Below are positions 21,633 to 31,500 of a stretch of 64,000 nucleotides of DNA, piece by piece. A model generated the notes under the pieces. That model did no database searches. It was not told where the DNA came from and was given only the letters and a program-made list of their open reading frames with translations. The number at the start of each line of letters is the position of its first letter. Position 1 is the first letter of the stretch. The position numbers were made by a program, and so were the translations under genes. The stretch comes from Empedobacter stercoris (lineage in GTDB: Bacteria; Bacteroidota; Bacteroidia; Flavobacteriales; Weeksellaceae): positions 1,612,001 to 1,676,000 of the forward strand of contig NZ_CP104209.1 in NCBI RefSeq assembly GCF_025244765.1, written 5' to 3'.

Positions 21633-21652
21633 GATAAGCGTTTCAGCTTATC
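21633..21652. promoter_or_regulatory. Inverted repeat upstream of the MFS-pgmB-GH65 unit
   Basis: The perfect arms GATAAGC and GCTTATC are separated by 6 bases. The repeat lies just downstream of a putative minus-strand -7 box, about where transcription would start, so it may be an operator. It does not share the core of the palindrome at 22886, so binding by the same LacI protein is unproven. Confidence 0.4.
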
Positions 21653-21659
21653 AAAACTA
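21652..21659 (-). promoter_or_regulatory. Putative -7 box for the MFS operon
   Basis: TAGTTTTG on the minus strand matches the Bacteroidota -7 consensus TAnnTTTG, 45 bases before the MFS start codon. No clear -33 TTG is present at 19 bases upstream, so this is tentative. Confidence 0.35.
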
Positions 21660-21765
21660 TATTTTTGGTTTGAGAAGTAAAAATATGTTTTGATTAGATT
21701 ACAATGTTAAAAAAATTTTTTGGGATTATTGCAACTGTTACAATTATTTAACCTAAAAATACTTA

Positions 21766-22785
21766 CTAAAACGTTGTAGTTTCTCGGTGCAATAATTCTG
21801 TTCCGACAACTTCGGTTATATAATGTTCGTGTTCGTTTTCTGATTCTAATTTTTGAATTAAAAGTCGGGCTGCTATCTCCCCCATTTTAAATGCATTTTG
21901 TTTGACTGTAGAAATGCTTGGTATTGAGTTTTTGGATATTACACCATCAGTAAAAGCGATTAAATGTAAATCTTCTGGCACTTTAATCCCTCTTTTAAGA
22001 GCTGTTCTTAACACTTTTACAGCATACAATTCGTTAACTGCCATAACTGCATCAAATTCATTTTTTTCGAAAAAATCATCAATCATAGTGTCCAATTGAC
22101 TTTCATCTTCTATTCTTAAAATCAAATTTTCGTTAACGTCAATCCCATTCGCTTCCAATGTCTTTTTATAGCCTTCTGTTCTTAATCTTCCGACACTTAT
22201 GTAATCTGGTGTTGTAATAAACCCTATTTTCTTACGTCCTTTACTGATAAAGTATTGTATCGCTTCTTGTGTCGCTAAGACATCATCAATAATCACTTTA
22301 TCGGTATACACCTCACGTGTTACACGATCGAACATTACAACTGGCATACCTTGATTGATAATTTCTTTGATGTGATGATAGTCTTTTTTGGCTTGGGTTT
22401 CTTTGGAAAGAGAAATGACGAATCCATCTATACTACCAGAAGCAAGCATTTCCATATTAATTACTTCTCGTTCGTAGGACTCATTTGATAAACATATTAA
22501 AACATTGTATCCTGATTGATTCGCTAAATTTTCGATACCGCTAATTACCATAGCGAAAAAATCGTGCACAATTTCGGGAATAATCACGGCAATAGTTTTC
22601 GTCTTTCGATTCTTTAAACTTAATGCAATATTATTTGGTTTGTAGTTGTATAATTTTGCGAAAGCTTGAATTTTATTTCGTGTAGCTTCACTGATTTCAT
22701 CACTATTTTTTAAAGCCTTCGAAACCGTTGATATCGAAACATCTAATTCTTTTGCAATCTGTTTTAAAGTCAAATTCTTTTTCAT
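21766..22785 (-). CDS. LacI family regulator of the alpha-glucan locus
   Basis: The 339-residue protein starts with the LacI helix-turn-helix (LTLKQIAKELDVSISTVSKALKN, about residues 5-27) and hinge helix NNIALSLKNRKT. A periplasmic-binding-protein-like effector domain follows (about 60-335). It is encoded between the two arms of the glucan locus, and the intergenic region with susC contains a perfect palindrome of LacI-operator type. It most likely represses or activates susC and the catabolic genes in response to a maltodextrin. This differs from the membrane SusR sensor of Bacteroides thetaiotaomicron. The effector is not deducible. Confidence 0.92.
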   Translation of the reverse strand: MKKNLTLKQIAKELDVSISTVSKALKNSDEISEATRNKIQAFAKLYNYKPNNIALSLKNRKTKTIAVIIPEIVHDFFAMVISGIENLANQSGYNVLICLSNESYEREVINMEMLASGSIDGFVISLSKETQAKKDYHHIKEIINQGMPVVMFDRVTREVYTDKVIIDDVLATQEAIQYFISKGRKKIGFITTPDYISVGRLRTEGYKKTLEANGIDVNENLILRIEDESQLDTMIDDFFEKNEFDAVMAVNELYAVKVLRTALKRGIKVPEDLHLIAFTDGVISKNSIPSISTVKQNAFKMGEIAARLLIQKLESENEHEHYITEVVGTELLHRETTTF

Positions 22786-22885
22786 AATCTTCTTTCTACC
22801 TAAACCATCAATCGTATTCGACTAATTTCTGTTTTTTTTATTAAATATTAACATCCTTCAGCAATTAATTTAATTATTTATTAAC

Positions 22886-22901
22886 ACGAAAACGTTTTCG
22901 T
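22886..22901. promoter_or_regulatory. LacI-type operator between malR-like gene and susC
   Basis: ACGAAAACGTTTTCGT is a perfect 16-bp palindrome with a central CG, the usual form of LacI/GalR family operators. It lies 100 bases from the regulator start and 108 bases from the susC start, so it could control both. A tentative -7 box lies 47 bases further toward susC. Confidence 0.75.
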
Positions 22902-22947
22902 AACTATTATAAGTGTACAACATACACAATCAATGAATTAAAGGACT

Positions 22948-22955
22948 TACATTTG
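22948..22955 (+). promoter_or_regulatory. Putative -7 box for susC operon
   Basis: TACATTTG fits TAnnTTTG and would start transcription near 22962, leaving a leader of about 48 bases. The -33 region has no good TTG, which would suit an activated promoter. The operator at 22886 lies upstream of this box, a position more typical for activation than for blocking. Confidence 0.4.
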
Positions 22956-23009
22956 AAATTGAGAAGTAAAAATATAAATTAAAAATTAACGAAACAAAAC
23001 GGAAAATAT

Positions 23010-25940
23010 ATGAGGATTTTAAAACAATCTCTTCTTGCATTAGTTTTATCAAGCCCTGCGATTTTATCTGCACAAACTGCAGTTAAAGGAACAGTTTATG
23101 ATAGCACAAACAATGCAGTTCTTGCTGGTGCTGATGTTTCGAACATCACAACAGGAGTATCTACAATTTCTGATGAACAAGGAAATTTTACTTTAGAAGC
23201 GAATGACGGTGATATTATCGTGATTAGCAACTTTGGCTACGAAGATCAAGAAATAACATATGCAGGACAAACACAATTGCAATTACGTTTAGGAAAAACG
23301 ACCGAAAACTTAAAAGAAGTTGTTGTTATCGGCTATGGTACAGCGAAAAAAGAAGATGTTACAGGTTCTGTTAATCAATTGAATTCAGAGGATTTTAACA
23401 AAGGATCGATTACATCTGCACAGGAATTAATGACAGGAAAAATTGCGGGAGTTTCTGTAACTTCTTCAGGAGGTGCGCCTGGTGATGACCAAAAAATATT
23501 AATTCGTGGAAATAGCTCAATCTCATTAAATCGCGAACCTTTATATGTTGTGGATGGCTTGCCTTTGGCAGATGAAAAAATTGGAGGTTCTCGTAATCCA
23601 TTGGATTTCTTAAATCCGAATGATATCGAAACGATGACCATTCTGAAAGATGCTTCTGCAACAGCTATTTATGGTTCTCGTGCAGCAAATGGTGTAGTAA
23701 TGATTACAACCAAAAAAGGGAAAGGCAAACAATTCAAATACAACTATAATTCGACAACTTCTATTTATGATCCAATCAAAATGGTTGATTTAATGAATGG
23801 CGACGAATTTAGAAAACTTGTGAATGAACATGGAACGGCTGATGATATTGCTAAATTAGGAAATACATCTACTGATTGGCAAAAATTGATCTATAAAACA
23901 GCTGTAGGTTTTGATCACAACTTTAGCGCTGTAGGGAAAATCGGAAATTTTATGCCTTCTCGTTTCTCTATTTCGAATACAAATCAAGATGGTATTTTAA
24001 GAGGTGATAACATTAACCGTACAACATTAAGTGTTAACTTGAATCCAAGTTTATTAGATGATCATCTAAAATTCGAAATTAACGCAAGGGGTTCTTACAT
24101 CGAGAATATTTTTGCTAATCGTGATGCAATTGGTGCAGCGTTAGAATTTGACCCTACACAATCTGTTTATTCGAACGGAATTAATTCATGGCAAGGATAC
24201 AACGTTTACACACAATTGATTGATGGACAATATTTCTTAAGAGATTTAACTCCAAATAATCCTATTGCTTTAATAAACGAAGTTAACGATACATCTGAAA
24301 CAAGACGTTTTGCTGGAAATGCAAAAGCAGATTATAAACTACATTTCTTACCAGATTTAACAGCTACCGTAAATGTTGGTTACGACATTACAAATGCAAA
24401 TGGTAGAAAAGTGACAAACTATGCTTTACCAAGTAAAAACACAAAATGGGACGGAGCTTACTCTAATTTCAGCAACGAATTTTCTAACAAATTATTAGAT
24501 GCTTATTTAACCTATAATAAATCATTTGGTCTATCTACTCTGAATGCTGTTGTAGGTTATGGCTATCAAAAATTTGGTTACGATAAATTCTCATTCGATT
24601 CAGAAAAAGCAGAAATCGGACAAATTGCAGCTGTTGTTGACAAATACGAAAGTGTTTTATTATCTTACTATGGTCGTGTTAATTACAACTACGATAACCG
24701 TTATATCTTAACAGCAACATTACGTGCAGATGCTTCTTCTAAATTAAATCCAGATGATCGTTGGGGGTATTTTCCTTCTGCAGCTGTTGCATGGAATATT
24801 TCGAACGAAGATTTCTTAAAAGGCAACTCAACACTTAGTGACTTGAAATTACGTGTGGGTTATGGACAAGTTGGTAACGTAAATGGTCTTGAAGATTATT
24901 TATTCTTAACACGTTATACACAAAGTTTGTCATCAGCTCAATACCAATTTGGAGATAAATATTACCAAGTTTATCGTCCAGAAAAAGTTAATCCAAACCT
25001 AAAATGGGAAATTTCTAATACATTAAATATAGGTATTGACTATGCTTTATTCAGAAATCGTATTTACGGTAGTTTAGATATTTATCAGAAAAAAACAAAA
25101 GACTTAATTGCTGAAGTGTATGTTGATCAGTTTACCAACTTCTCTAATAAAATCAAACAAAATATTGGAGATATGGAGAACAAAGGGATTGAATTTAGCA
25201 TCAATGCTGATATCATCAAATCGAAAGATATTGATTGGTCTTTTGGATACAATATCGCTTACAACGACAACAAAATTGTTAATTTAAAAAATGATAATTA
25301 CGTTGGAGGAATTGATGGAGGAACAGGGATTAATGTTCAAGTTCACAAAGAAGGTCACACTCCATTTTCATATTTAGTTTACAAACAAATTTATGATGCA
25401 AATGGAAAGCCTATCGAGGGTGCTTATGCAGATTTGAATGATGATGGTGTGATCAATGAAGACGACCGTTATTTACACAAAAGTCCTTTCGCTGATATCA
25501 CAATGGGATTCAATACAAGATTTAGATACAAAAACTGGGATTTATCTGCGACAGCTCGTGCAAGTATTGGAAACTACGTTTACAACAACGTCGCTTCTGC
25601 AAAAGGTTACTTAGCTAAAGCAACAGGTAATGGACAAGGATATTTATCTAATGTACACAGAGATTACTACAACACAGGTTTTTCTGCAATTACCGCAACT
25701 AACCTAACAAGTGATCATTATGTAGAAGATGGATCTTTCTTCAGAATCGATAACATTACATTAGGATATAATTTACAACAAGCAATAAAAGGAATGGATG
25801 TTCGTCTTTACGGAGCTGTTCAGAACGTTGCTTTATTCACGAATTATGACGGAATCGATCCTGAGGTATTTGACGGAATTGACAGAAACTTTTATCCAAG
25901 ACCAAGAACATTTGTCGTTGGTTTAAATGTTAACTTCTAA
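23010..25940 (+). CDS. susC: SusC/RagA family TonB-linked outer membrane transporter
   Basis: The 976-residue protein has a signal peptide ending at LSAQ (about residue 22). A carboxypeptidase-regulatory-like domain (about 25-105) and a TonB-box-like segment EVVVIGYGTAKKEDVTGSV come next. The plug (about 115-230) contains the family signature LRGNSSI...LYVVDG and KDASATAIYGSRAANGV, followed by a large beta-barrel ending in an aromatic (NVNF). With SusD it should import maltodextrins across the outer membrane. It is the first gene of susC-susD-susE, with susD starting 14 bases after its stop. Confidence 0.96.
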   Translation: MRILKQSLLALVLSSPAILSAQTAVKGTVYDSTNNAVLAGADVSNITTGVSTISDEQGNFTLEANDGDIIVISNFGYEDQEITYAGQTQLQLRLGKTTENLKEVVVIGYGTAKKEDVTGSVNQLNSEDFNKGSITSAQELMTGKIAGVSVTSSGGAPGDDQKILIRGNSSISLNREPLYVVDGLPLADEKIGGSRNPLDFLNPNDIETMTILKDASATAIYGSRAANGVVMITTKKGKGKQFKYNYNSTTSIYDPIKMVDLMNGDEFRKLVNEHGTADDIAKLGNTSTDWQKLIYKTAVGFDHNFSAVGKIGNFMPSRFSISNTNQDGILRGDNINRTTLSVNLNPSLLDDHLKFEINARGSYIENIFANRDAIGAALEFDPTQSVYSNGINSWQGYNVYTQLIDGQYFLRDLTPNNPIALINEVNDTSETRRFAGNAKADYKLHFLPDLTATVNVGYDITNANGRKVTNYALPSKNTKWDGAYSNFSNEFSNKLLDAYLTYNKSFGLSTLNAVVGYGYQKFGYDKFSFDSEKAEIGQIAAVVDKYESVLLSYYGRVNYNYDNRYILTATLRADASSKLNPDDRWGYFPSAAVAWNISNEDFLKGNSTLSDLKLRVGYGQVGNVNGLEDYLFLTRYTQSLSSAQYQFGDKYYQVYRPEKVNPNLKWEISNTLNIGIDYALFRNRIYGSLDIYQKKTKDLIAEVYVDQFTNFSNKIKQNIGDMENKGIEFSINADIIKSKDIDWSFGYNIAYNDNKIVNLKNDNYVGGIDGGTGINVQVHKEGHTPFSYLVYKQIYDANGKPIEGAYADLNDDGVINEDDRYLHKSPFADITMGFNTRFRYKNWDLSATARASIGNYVYNNVASAKGYLAKATGNGQGYLSNVHRDYYNTGFSAITATNLTSDHYVEDGSFFRIDNITLGYNLQQAIKGMDVRLYGAVQNVALFTNYDGIDPEVFDGIDRNFYPRPRTFVVGLNVNF

Positions 25941-25953
25941 AAACGTATTAAAA

Positions 25954-27576
25954 ATGAAATTAAACATATTCAATATTCATAAAATAGCATTAATTGGAAT
26001 CTTTTCATTATTCACATTAACATCTTGTCATGATGATTTGAATTTAAATCCAATTGATCCCGATATGGTAACAGAGAACGAAGTTTTCTCTAACGCTCAA
26101 GAAGCAAAAGCTGCTTTAGGAAAAATTTACGCTTCATTATCGTTAACAGGGCAAGAAGGTCCTGCTGGACAGCCTGATATAGTTGGTGTTGACGAAGGTA
26201 CATCTCAGTACACTCGTTTAATGTTTTATCTTAACGAGTTAACAACTGATGAAGCAATTGTTGGTTGGGGAGATGCTGGTTTACCAAATTTGCATGCAAT
26301 GGATTGGGGAGCAAGTAATCCGTTTGTTGAAGCAATGTATTTTCGTTTAGCTCAAACCGTTTCTTTCTCTAACTCATTCATCGAAAAAGCTGAAAAATTA
26401 GCTGAAAATGATCCAGAAGTTAAAAAATTTGTTGCTGAAGCTCGTTTTATACGCGCCTATGCTTACTATAACTTAATGGATTTATATGCGAATGTTCCTT
26501 TGGTTACAAAAGTTTCGTTAGAGTTACCAAAACAAAACAATCGTCAAGAAATATATACATTTGTTGAAACGGAGTTGAAAGATTTAGAATCTCTATTAGC
26601 AGATGCAAGATCTAACGAATATGGACGTGTTGATAAAGTTGCAGCTTACGCCTTATTATCTCGTTTATATTTAAATTCTGAGGTATACGTTAATCAAAAT
26701 AAATACAAAGAAGCAGCAGAATATGCTAAAAAAGCAATCGAATCTGGTTATATAATCAATACAAAAGATATTAACGGAAATGGTTCTGCTTACGACGAAT
26801 TATTCTTAGCTGATAATGATACAAATGGTGCGCAAAATGAAAACATTTTTGCAATCAATTTTGATGGACGTTATTCTACGACTTACGGTGGAGCTACTTT
26901 CATTGTAAAAGCGAAAATCGGAGGTTCTATGGCTCCAGCAGATTTTGGTGTAAATGGCGGATGGGGAGGTCCTCGCACAACAAAAGCATTGGTTAATCAA
27001 TTCTCGAGTGCTGTTACACAAAGTAATTCAGCTGGAAATCCAACTGCTTGGAAAGACAAACGTGCAATGTTCCATTCGGATGGACAAACATTCGAAATCG
27101 AAAATGTTTCTGAGTTTAAAAACGGATATGCAATCACAAAATTCTCGAACAAAAAATCTGATGGAACAAATGGGAACAACGACACTGGAGAGCATGCTGA
27201 TGTAGACATTCCAATTTTCCGTGTTGCTGAAATGTATCTTAATTATGCAGAAGCTGCTTTAAGAGGAGGTGGAGATACAGGTATCGCCCTTAACTATATC
27301 AACCAATTACGTGAGCGTGCTTATGGAAATACATCTGGAAATGTAACTTCTATTAATTTAGATTTTATTTTAGCAGAACGTTCTCGTGAAATGTATTGGG
27401 AAGGAACTCGTCGTACGGATTTAATTCGTTTTAACAAGTTTACGAACAATTACAATTGGCCTTTCAAAGGAGGAATTGCAAATGGTATGAATGTCGATAA
27501 TCACAGAACAATATATCCAATTCCATTCAATGCATTAGCAGTAAATCCAAACTTAACTCAAAATCCTGGTTACTAA
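25954..27576 (+). CDS. susD: SusD/RagB family starch-binding lipoprotein
   Basis: The frame is open from an alternative start at 25927, but the ATG at 25954 gives a proper lipoprotein signal (FTLTSC, Cys25) and does not overlap susC, so I choose it. The mature protein has the TPR-rich SusD N-terminal half (ARFIRAYAYYNLMDLYANVPLVT) and the C-terminal RagB/SusD signature with ILAERSREMYWEGTRRTDLIRF near the end. It caps the SusC barrel at the cell surface and binds glucan. It is translated from the same transcript as susC, and susE begins 1 base after its stop. Confidence 0.95.
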   Translation: MKLNIFNIHKIALIGIFSLFTLTSCHDDLNLNPIDPDMVTENEVFSNAQEAKAALGKIYASLSLTGQEGPAGQPDIVGVDEGTSQYTRLMFYLNELTTDEAIVGWGDAGLPNLHAMDWGASNPFVEAMYFRLAQTVSFSNSFIEKAEKLAENDPEVKKFVAEARFIRAYAYYNLMDLYANVPLVTKVSLELPKQNNRQEIYTFVETELKDLESLLADARSNEYGRVDKVAAYALLSRLYLNSEVYVNQNKYKEAAEYAKKAIESGYIINTKDINGNGSAYDELFLADNDTNGAQNENIFAINFDGRYSTTYGGATFIVKAKIGGSMAPADFGVNGGWGGPRTTKALVNQFSSAVTQSNSAGNPTAWKDKRAMFHSDGQTFEIENVSEFKNGYAITKFSNKKSDGTNGNNDTGEHADVDIPIFRVAEMYLNYAEAALRGGGDTGIALNYINQLRERAYGNTSGNVTSINLDFILAERSREMYWEGTRRTDLIRFNKFTNNYNWPFKGGIANGMNVDNHRTIYPIPFNALAVNPNLTQNPGY

Positions 27577-27577
27577 G

Positions 27578-28603
27578 ATGAAAAATTTTATAAAATATAT
27601 TTCGTTCGCTTGTGCAAGTGTTTTTGCGTTAAGCGCATGTAATGACGATGAAGACATCATACAATTAGATCCCTCAACATTTGTAGCGCCTGTAGTAGAA
27701 GCACCAACATCTAATTCGATTGTATTATTAGAAGAAAATGCGGCTTCAACTGCGATGACGTTCAAATGGTCTGCTGCTAATTATGGTGTAAACACTCCAC
27801 CTAAATATGAATTAGAAATTGATTTAGCAGGAAACAATTTCGAAAATGCTAAAACAGTAACTTCTACATCCGCTACAACGGCTGATGTAACGGTTAAAGA
27901 ATTAAATTTAATTTCTACAGATTTAGGTTTAGAACCTTTTAAAGAAGGTGAATTAGAATATCGAGTTGTATCAACAGTTGGTACTCCTGGTTCTCAACCA
28001 TTAATTTCTAATGTTTATTCGTTAAACGTAACACCTTATCCTACAGATTTATCTACAAATTGGGGTATCGTTGGTTCTGCAACACCTAATGGTTGGGATG
28101 GACCAGATGTTCCTTTCTGGAAAACAGAAACTCCTAATGTATTTGTCGCTTACACAACTTTAAAAGATGGTGATATCAAATTCCGCCAAGATAATAAATG
28201 GGAATTGGACTACGGTGGCACAAATGGTAAATTAGAAAAAGGCGGTGAAAATATCGCCGTAAAAGCTGGTACATATAAAGTAACAATTGATTTGACTAAC
28301 CTTACATATAAATTAGAAGATTACTCATGGGGGTTAGTCGGTGATGCTACTGCAAACGGATGGGAAGGTCCAGATGAAAAATTATCTTACGATGGTTCTA
28401 TCGATTCTTGGGTCATTACAACAACTTTAAAAGATGGAAAATTCAAATTTCGTTTAAATAATGATTGGGCAGTAAATTTTGGAGGAAATGGAACTCCTGG
28501 AGAATTAACGGACAAAGACGGGCAAGATATTGATATTAAAGCTGGGACTTATAAAATAACAGCTAATTTCAACAAGAAAACTTATACAGTAGAAGCTCAA
28601 TAA
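27578..28603 (+). CDS. SusE/SusF-like outer-membrane starch-binding lipoprotein
   Basis: The 341-residue protein has a lipoprotein signal (LSAC, Cys21). An N-terminal SusE-like Ig domain (about 35-155) is followed by two homologous starch-binding modules (about 160-250 and 251-341). Each starts with WGxVGxATxNGWxGPD and contains TLKDGxxKFRxxxxWxxxxGG and AGTYK. The repeats are tandem duplicates with conserved Trp and Arg/Lys likely to face the sugar. It should sit on the cell surface and help SusD hold alpha-glucan. With two modules it is shorter than Bacteroides SusF, which has three. Confidence 0.9.
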   Translation: MKNFIKYISFACASVFALSACNDDEDIIQLDPSTFVAPVVEAPTSNSIVLLEENAASTAMTFKWSAANYGVNTPPKYELEIDLAGNNFENAKTVTSTSATTADVTVKELNLISTDLGLEPFKEGELEYRVVSTVGTPGSQPLISNVYSLNVTPYPTDLSTNWGIVGSATPNGWDGPDVPFWKTETPNVFVAYTTLKDGDIKFRQDNKWELDYGGTNGKLEKGGENIAVKAGTYKVTIDLTNLTYKLEDYSWGLVGDATANGWEGPDEKLSYDGSIDSWVITTTLKDGKFKFRLNNDWAVNFGGNGTPGELTDKDGQDIDIKAGTYKITANFNKKTYTVEAQ

Positions 28604-28632
28604 AATTTTTTCTCATCAACAAATAATTTTTT

Positions 28633-28676
28633 AAAAGCCATTAAAATTCAATTACGTTTTTTAATGGCTTTTTTCT
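28633..28676 (+). terminator. Terminator between susE-like and amylase genes
   Basis: The 14-bp arms AAAAGCCATTAAAA (28633-28646) and TTTTAATGGCTTTT (28659-28672) enclose 12 bases and are followed by T residues. It may attenuate transcription into the amylase gene, giving fewer amylase transcripts than susCDE. Its core is almost repeated after the amylase gene. Confidence 0.8.
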
Positions 28677-28691
28677 AAAACTACACAAAAC

Positions 28692-31496
28692 ATGAAAAAC
28701 ATTCTATCTATTTTAATGCTTTTAATGGTAATATCTTTTACCAAAGCACAAATTACAACAACTCCTTCACCACCCGAAGCAAACCAAGCAGTTGTAATAA
28801 ACTTCGATAAAACAGGAACAGGTCTTGCCAATTATTCAGGAGATATTTATGCGCATACAGGCGTAACTATTGATGGAAAACAATGGGAAAATATAATTGA
28901 AAGTTGGGGAAATAATACCACTCAACCCAAATTAACTTTCGTTTCTGGATCAACCTACAAATTAGAAATCCCTACATCTATTTATCAATTCTATGGAGTT
29001 GATACTTCTAAAAATATTACAGCAATAGATGTTGTTTTTAGAAGTGCAGATGGAAAACAACAAACTACGAATCTTTCTATTTCGGTAGGTTCTTTCAAAG
29101 TTACTTTAACTAATCCGCTCGAAAATTCAATTACAAATGTTTCTTCAGGATCAAGTTTTAACATCAAAGCGATAGCTACAAAATCTGCTAATTGGACATT
29201 ATCTGCTAACGGAACTCAAATTGATGCATTAAATAATTCAACATCTTTTGATAAAAATTATACCATTTCACAAAATCAGAATTACACGTTGAGTGCTACT
29301 TTTAATGGTCAAACAATAAGCAAATCTTTTACAGTTAATATCAAACCAACAGTGAAAGATGTAGCTATTCCATCTAATTTACATGAAGGAATTAATTATT
29401 TGAATAATGATTTTACAAAAGCATATTTGGTTTTATACGCTCCACAAAAAGAGTTCATTCATGTAATCGGAAGTTTCAATAATTGGCAACTTTCTGATCA
29501 ATATGTGATGAATCGAGATACAACTAACAAGGATTTATATTGGATTGAATTATCTAATCTTAAAGCAAGTGAAATCTATACGTTTCAATATCGAACAAGT
29601 GATGGAATCAAAACTGCAGATCCTTATTCGACTTTAGTTTTATCGCCTTATGATGATCCGTATATTACCGCAGCAACTTACCCAAATATGCCTGTATATC
29701 CTACTGGACAACAATTTGAAGTTTCGGTTTTACAAACAAATCAAGCAAAATACAATTGGAAAGTTTCAAATTTCAATCGCCCAAATAAAGAGAATTTGAT
29801 GATTTACGAATTATTAATTCGTGATTTCAATTCAACAAAAACATGGCAATCTTTAATTGATGATTTTGATTATTTCAAAAAATTAAACATTAACGCAATC
29901 GAAGTTATGCCAGTAATGGAGTTTGAAGGAAATATTTCTTGGGGTTATAATACAGCTTATCATCTTGCTTTGGATAAAGCTTATGGACCAGCAGATAAAA
30001 TGAAAGAGTTCATCGATTTGTGTCATCAAAATGGAATTTCAATCATTTTAGATGTTGCTTTAAATCATGTTTATGGTCGATCTCCGTTGGTTAGAATGTG
30101 GATGAATGATCCCGACAATGATGGTTTTGGAGAACCAACTACTACAAATCCTTATGTTAATCAAACCTCAAAACATAGTTACAATGTTGGATACGATTTA
30201 AATCATCAATTAACACCAACTCAAAATTATGTACAACGTACATTAAAACATTGGATTGAAGAGTTCAAAATTGATGGATTTAGATGGGATTTAACAAAAG
30301 GATTTACACAAAATTGTACACCTTCTGATGAAACTTGTACAAACGGATATCAAGCTGATCGTGTAGCAATTTTAAAAAAATATGCAGATATGCAATGGAC
30401 AATTGATCCGAATTCCTACATCATTTTTGAACATTTAGGAAATAATGGTTCAGCACAAGAGGAAACAGAATGGGCGAATTATCGCATTAACGAAGGTAAA
30501 GGAATTATGCTTTGGGGTAAAGCGACTAATAATTTTAATCAAAATACAATGGGATATGCTTCGGATAGTAACTTTGATTGGTTGAAGCATACTGTAAAAG
30601 GTTTTACGAAAAAACATTTGGTTGCCTACGCAGAAAGTCATGATGAAGAAAGAATGATGTACAAGAATTTACAATATGGTGCATCATCAGGAACTTATAA
30701 TGTAAAAGATTTAAAAACTTCTTTAGAAAGACAAAAAGCTTTAGGTGCCGTTCTATTTACGATTCCTGGTCCTAAAATGTTGTGGCAATTTGGAGAATTA
30801 GGATATGATTATTCGATCAATCATTGCGAAGATGGAACAAATAATGACGGATGTCGCACCAATCCAAAACCTATTCCAAGCGAAATTGGTTACTTAACAA
30901 ATGCCGAAAGAAAATCTGTTTATGAAGTTTGGTCAAAAATTATTGGTCTTAAATTAAACAACAAAGTTTTCGAAACTGATAATTATACAATTACATCTGG
31001 AGATTTAAAACCGCGTATTCAGATTACAAATAATTTATTATCGTCGTCTGATTTATATGAGGTAATTGTTATTGCAAACTTCACAACAAGCACTCAAGCA
31101 ATTGCGCCACTTTTTCCATTTACAGGAAATTGGTACAATTTGATGGACGAAACAACGCTGAATGTCACCAATACAAATTCATCATTTACAGTTAATCTAA
31201 ATCCAGGTGAATTTAGAATTTTCGGGAATGCAAAAGCAAATTTATCAACAGATAATATTGAGGTTAATTCAGAAAAAATCTCTGTAACTCCAAATCCAGT
31301 TTCTTCCTCTTTTTCATTAAATATTAATTCAGAAAAAGTAAAAATTTATGATTTATCAGGAAAGTTGGTCAAAGAATTTTCAGGAAAATTTTCAGCAATA
31401 CATCAATTTAACATCAAAGAATTACCAAAAGGTATTTACATTCTTGACATTGAAGCTAAAAATCGAAAATCGTCGGCGAAACTGATTAAAAATTAA
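28692..31496 (+). CDS. Multidomain GH13 amylase with T9SS sorting domain (SusG counterpart)
   Basis: The 934-residue protein has a signal peptide (to about residue 20). Residues about 30-130 form a starch-binding-like beta domain (VVINFDKTG, IYAHTGV). An Ig-like stretch (135-217), a CBM48-type N-terminal domain with HVIGSFNNW (257-265) and the GH13 barrel follow. Catalytic motifs are DVALNH (454-459), FRWDLTK with nucleophile D533, FEHLG with acid/base E580 and ESHDEERMM with D651. The last 75 residues (TPNPVSS ... GKLVKEF ... LPKGIYILDI) are a type A T9SS sorting domain. It is therefore exported and surface-attached by T9SS instead of being a lipoprotein like Bacteroides SusG. Confidence 0.93.
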   Translation: MKNILSILMLLMVISFTKAQITTTPSPPEANQAVVINFDKTGTGLANYSGDIYAHTGVTIDGKQWENIIESWGNNTTQPKLTFVSGSTYKLEIPTSIYQFYGVDTSKNITAIDVVFRSADGKQQTTNLSISVGSFKVTLTNPLENSITNVSSGSSFNIKAIATKSANWTLSANGTQIDALNNSTSFDKNYTISQNQNYTLSATFNGQTISKSFTVNIKPTVKDVAIPSNLHEGINYLNNDFTKAYLVLYAPQKEFIHVIGSFNNWQLSDQYVMNRDTTNKDLYWIELSNLKASEIYTFQYRTSDGIKTADPYSTLVLSPYDDPYITAATYPNMPVYPTGQQFEVSVLQTNQAKYNWKVSNFNRPNKENLMIYELLIRDFNSTKTWQSLIDDFDYFKKLNINAIEVMPVMEFEGNISWGYNTAYHLALDKAYGPADKMKEFIDLCHQNGISIILDVALNHVYGRSPLVRMWMNDPDNDGFGEPTTTNPYVNQTSKHSYNVGYDLNHQLTPTQNYVQRTLKHWIEEFKIDGFRWDLTKGFTQNCTPSDETCTNGYQADRVAILKKYADMQWTIDPNSYIIFEHLGNNGSAQEETEWANYRINEGKGIMLWGKATNNFNQNTMGYASDSNFDWLKHTVKGFTKKHLVAYAESHDEERMMYKNLQYGASSGTYNVKDLKTSLERQKALGAVLFTIPGPKMLWQFGELGYDYSINHCEDGTNNDGCRTNPKPIPSEIGYLTNAERKSVYEVWSKIIGLKLNNKVFETDNYTITSGDLKPRIQITNNLLSSSDLYEVIVIANFTTSTQAIAPLFPFTGNWYNLMDETTLNVTNTNSSFTVNLNPGEFRIFGNAKANLSTDNIEVNSEKISVTPNPVSSSFSLNINSEKVKIYDLSGKLVKEFSGKFSAIHQFNIKELPKGIYILDIEAKNRKSSAKLIKN

Positions 31497-31500
31497 TTTC

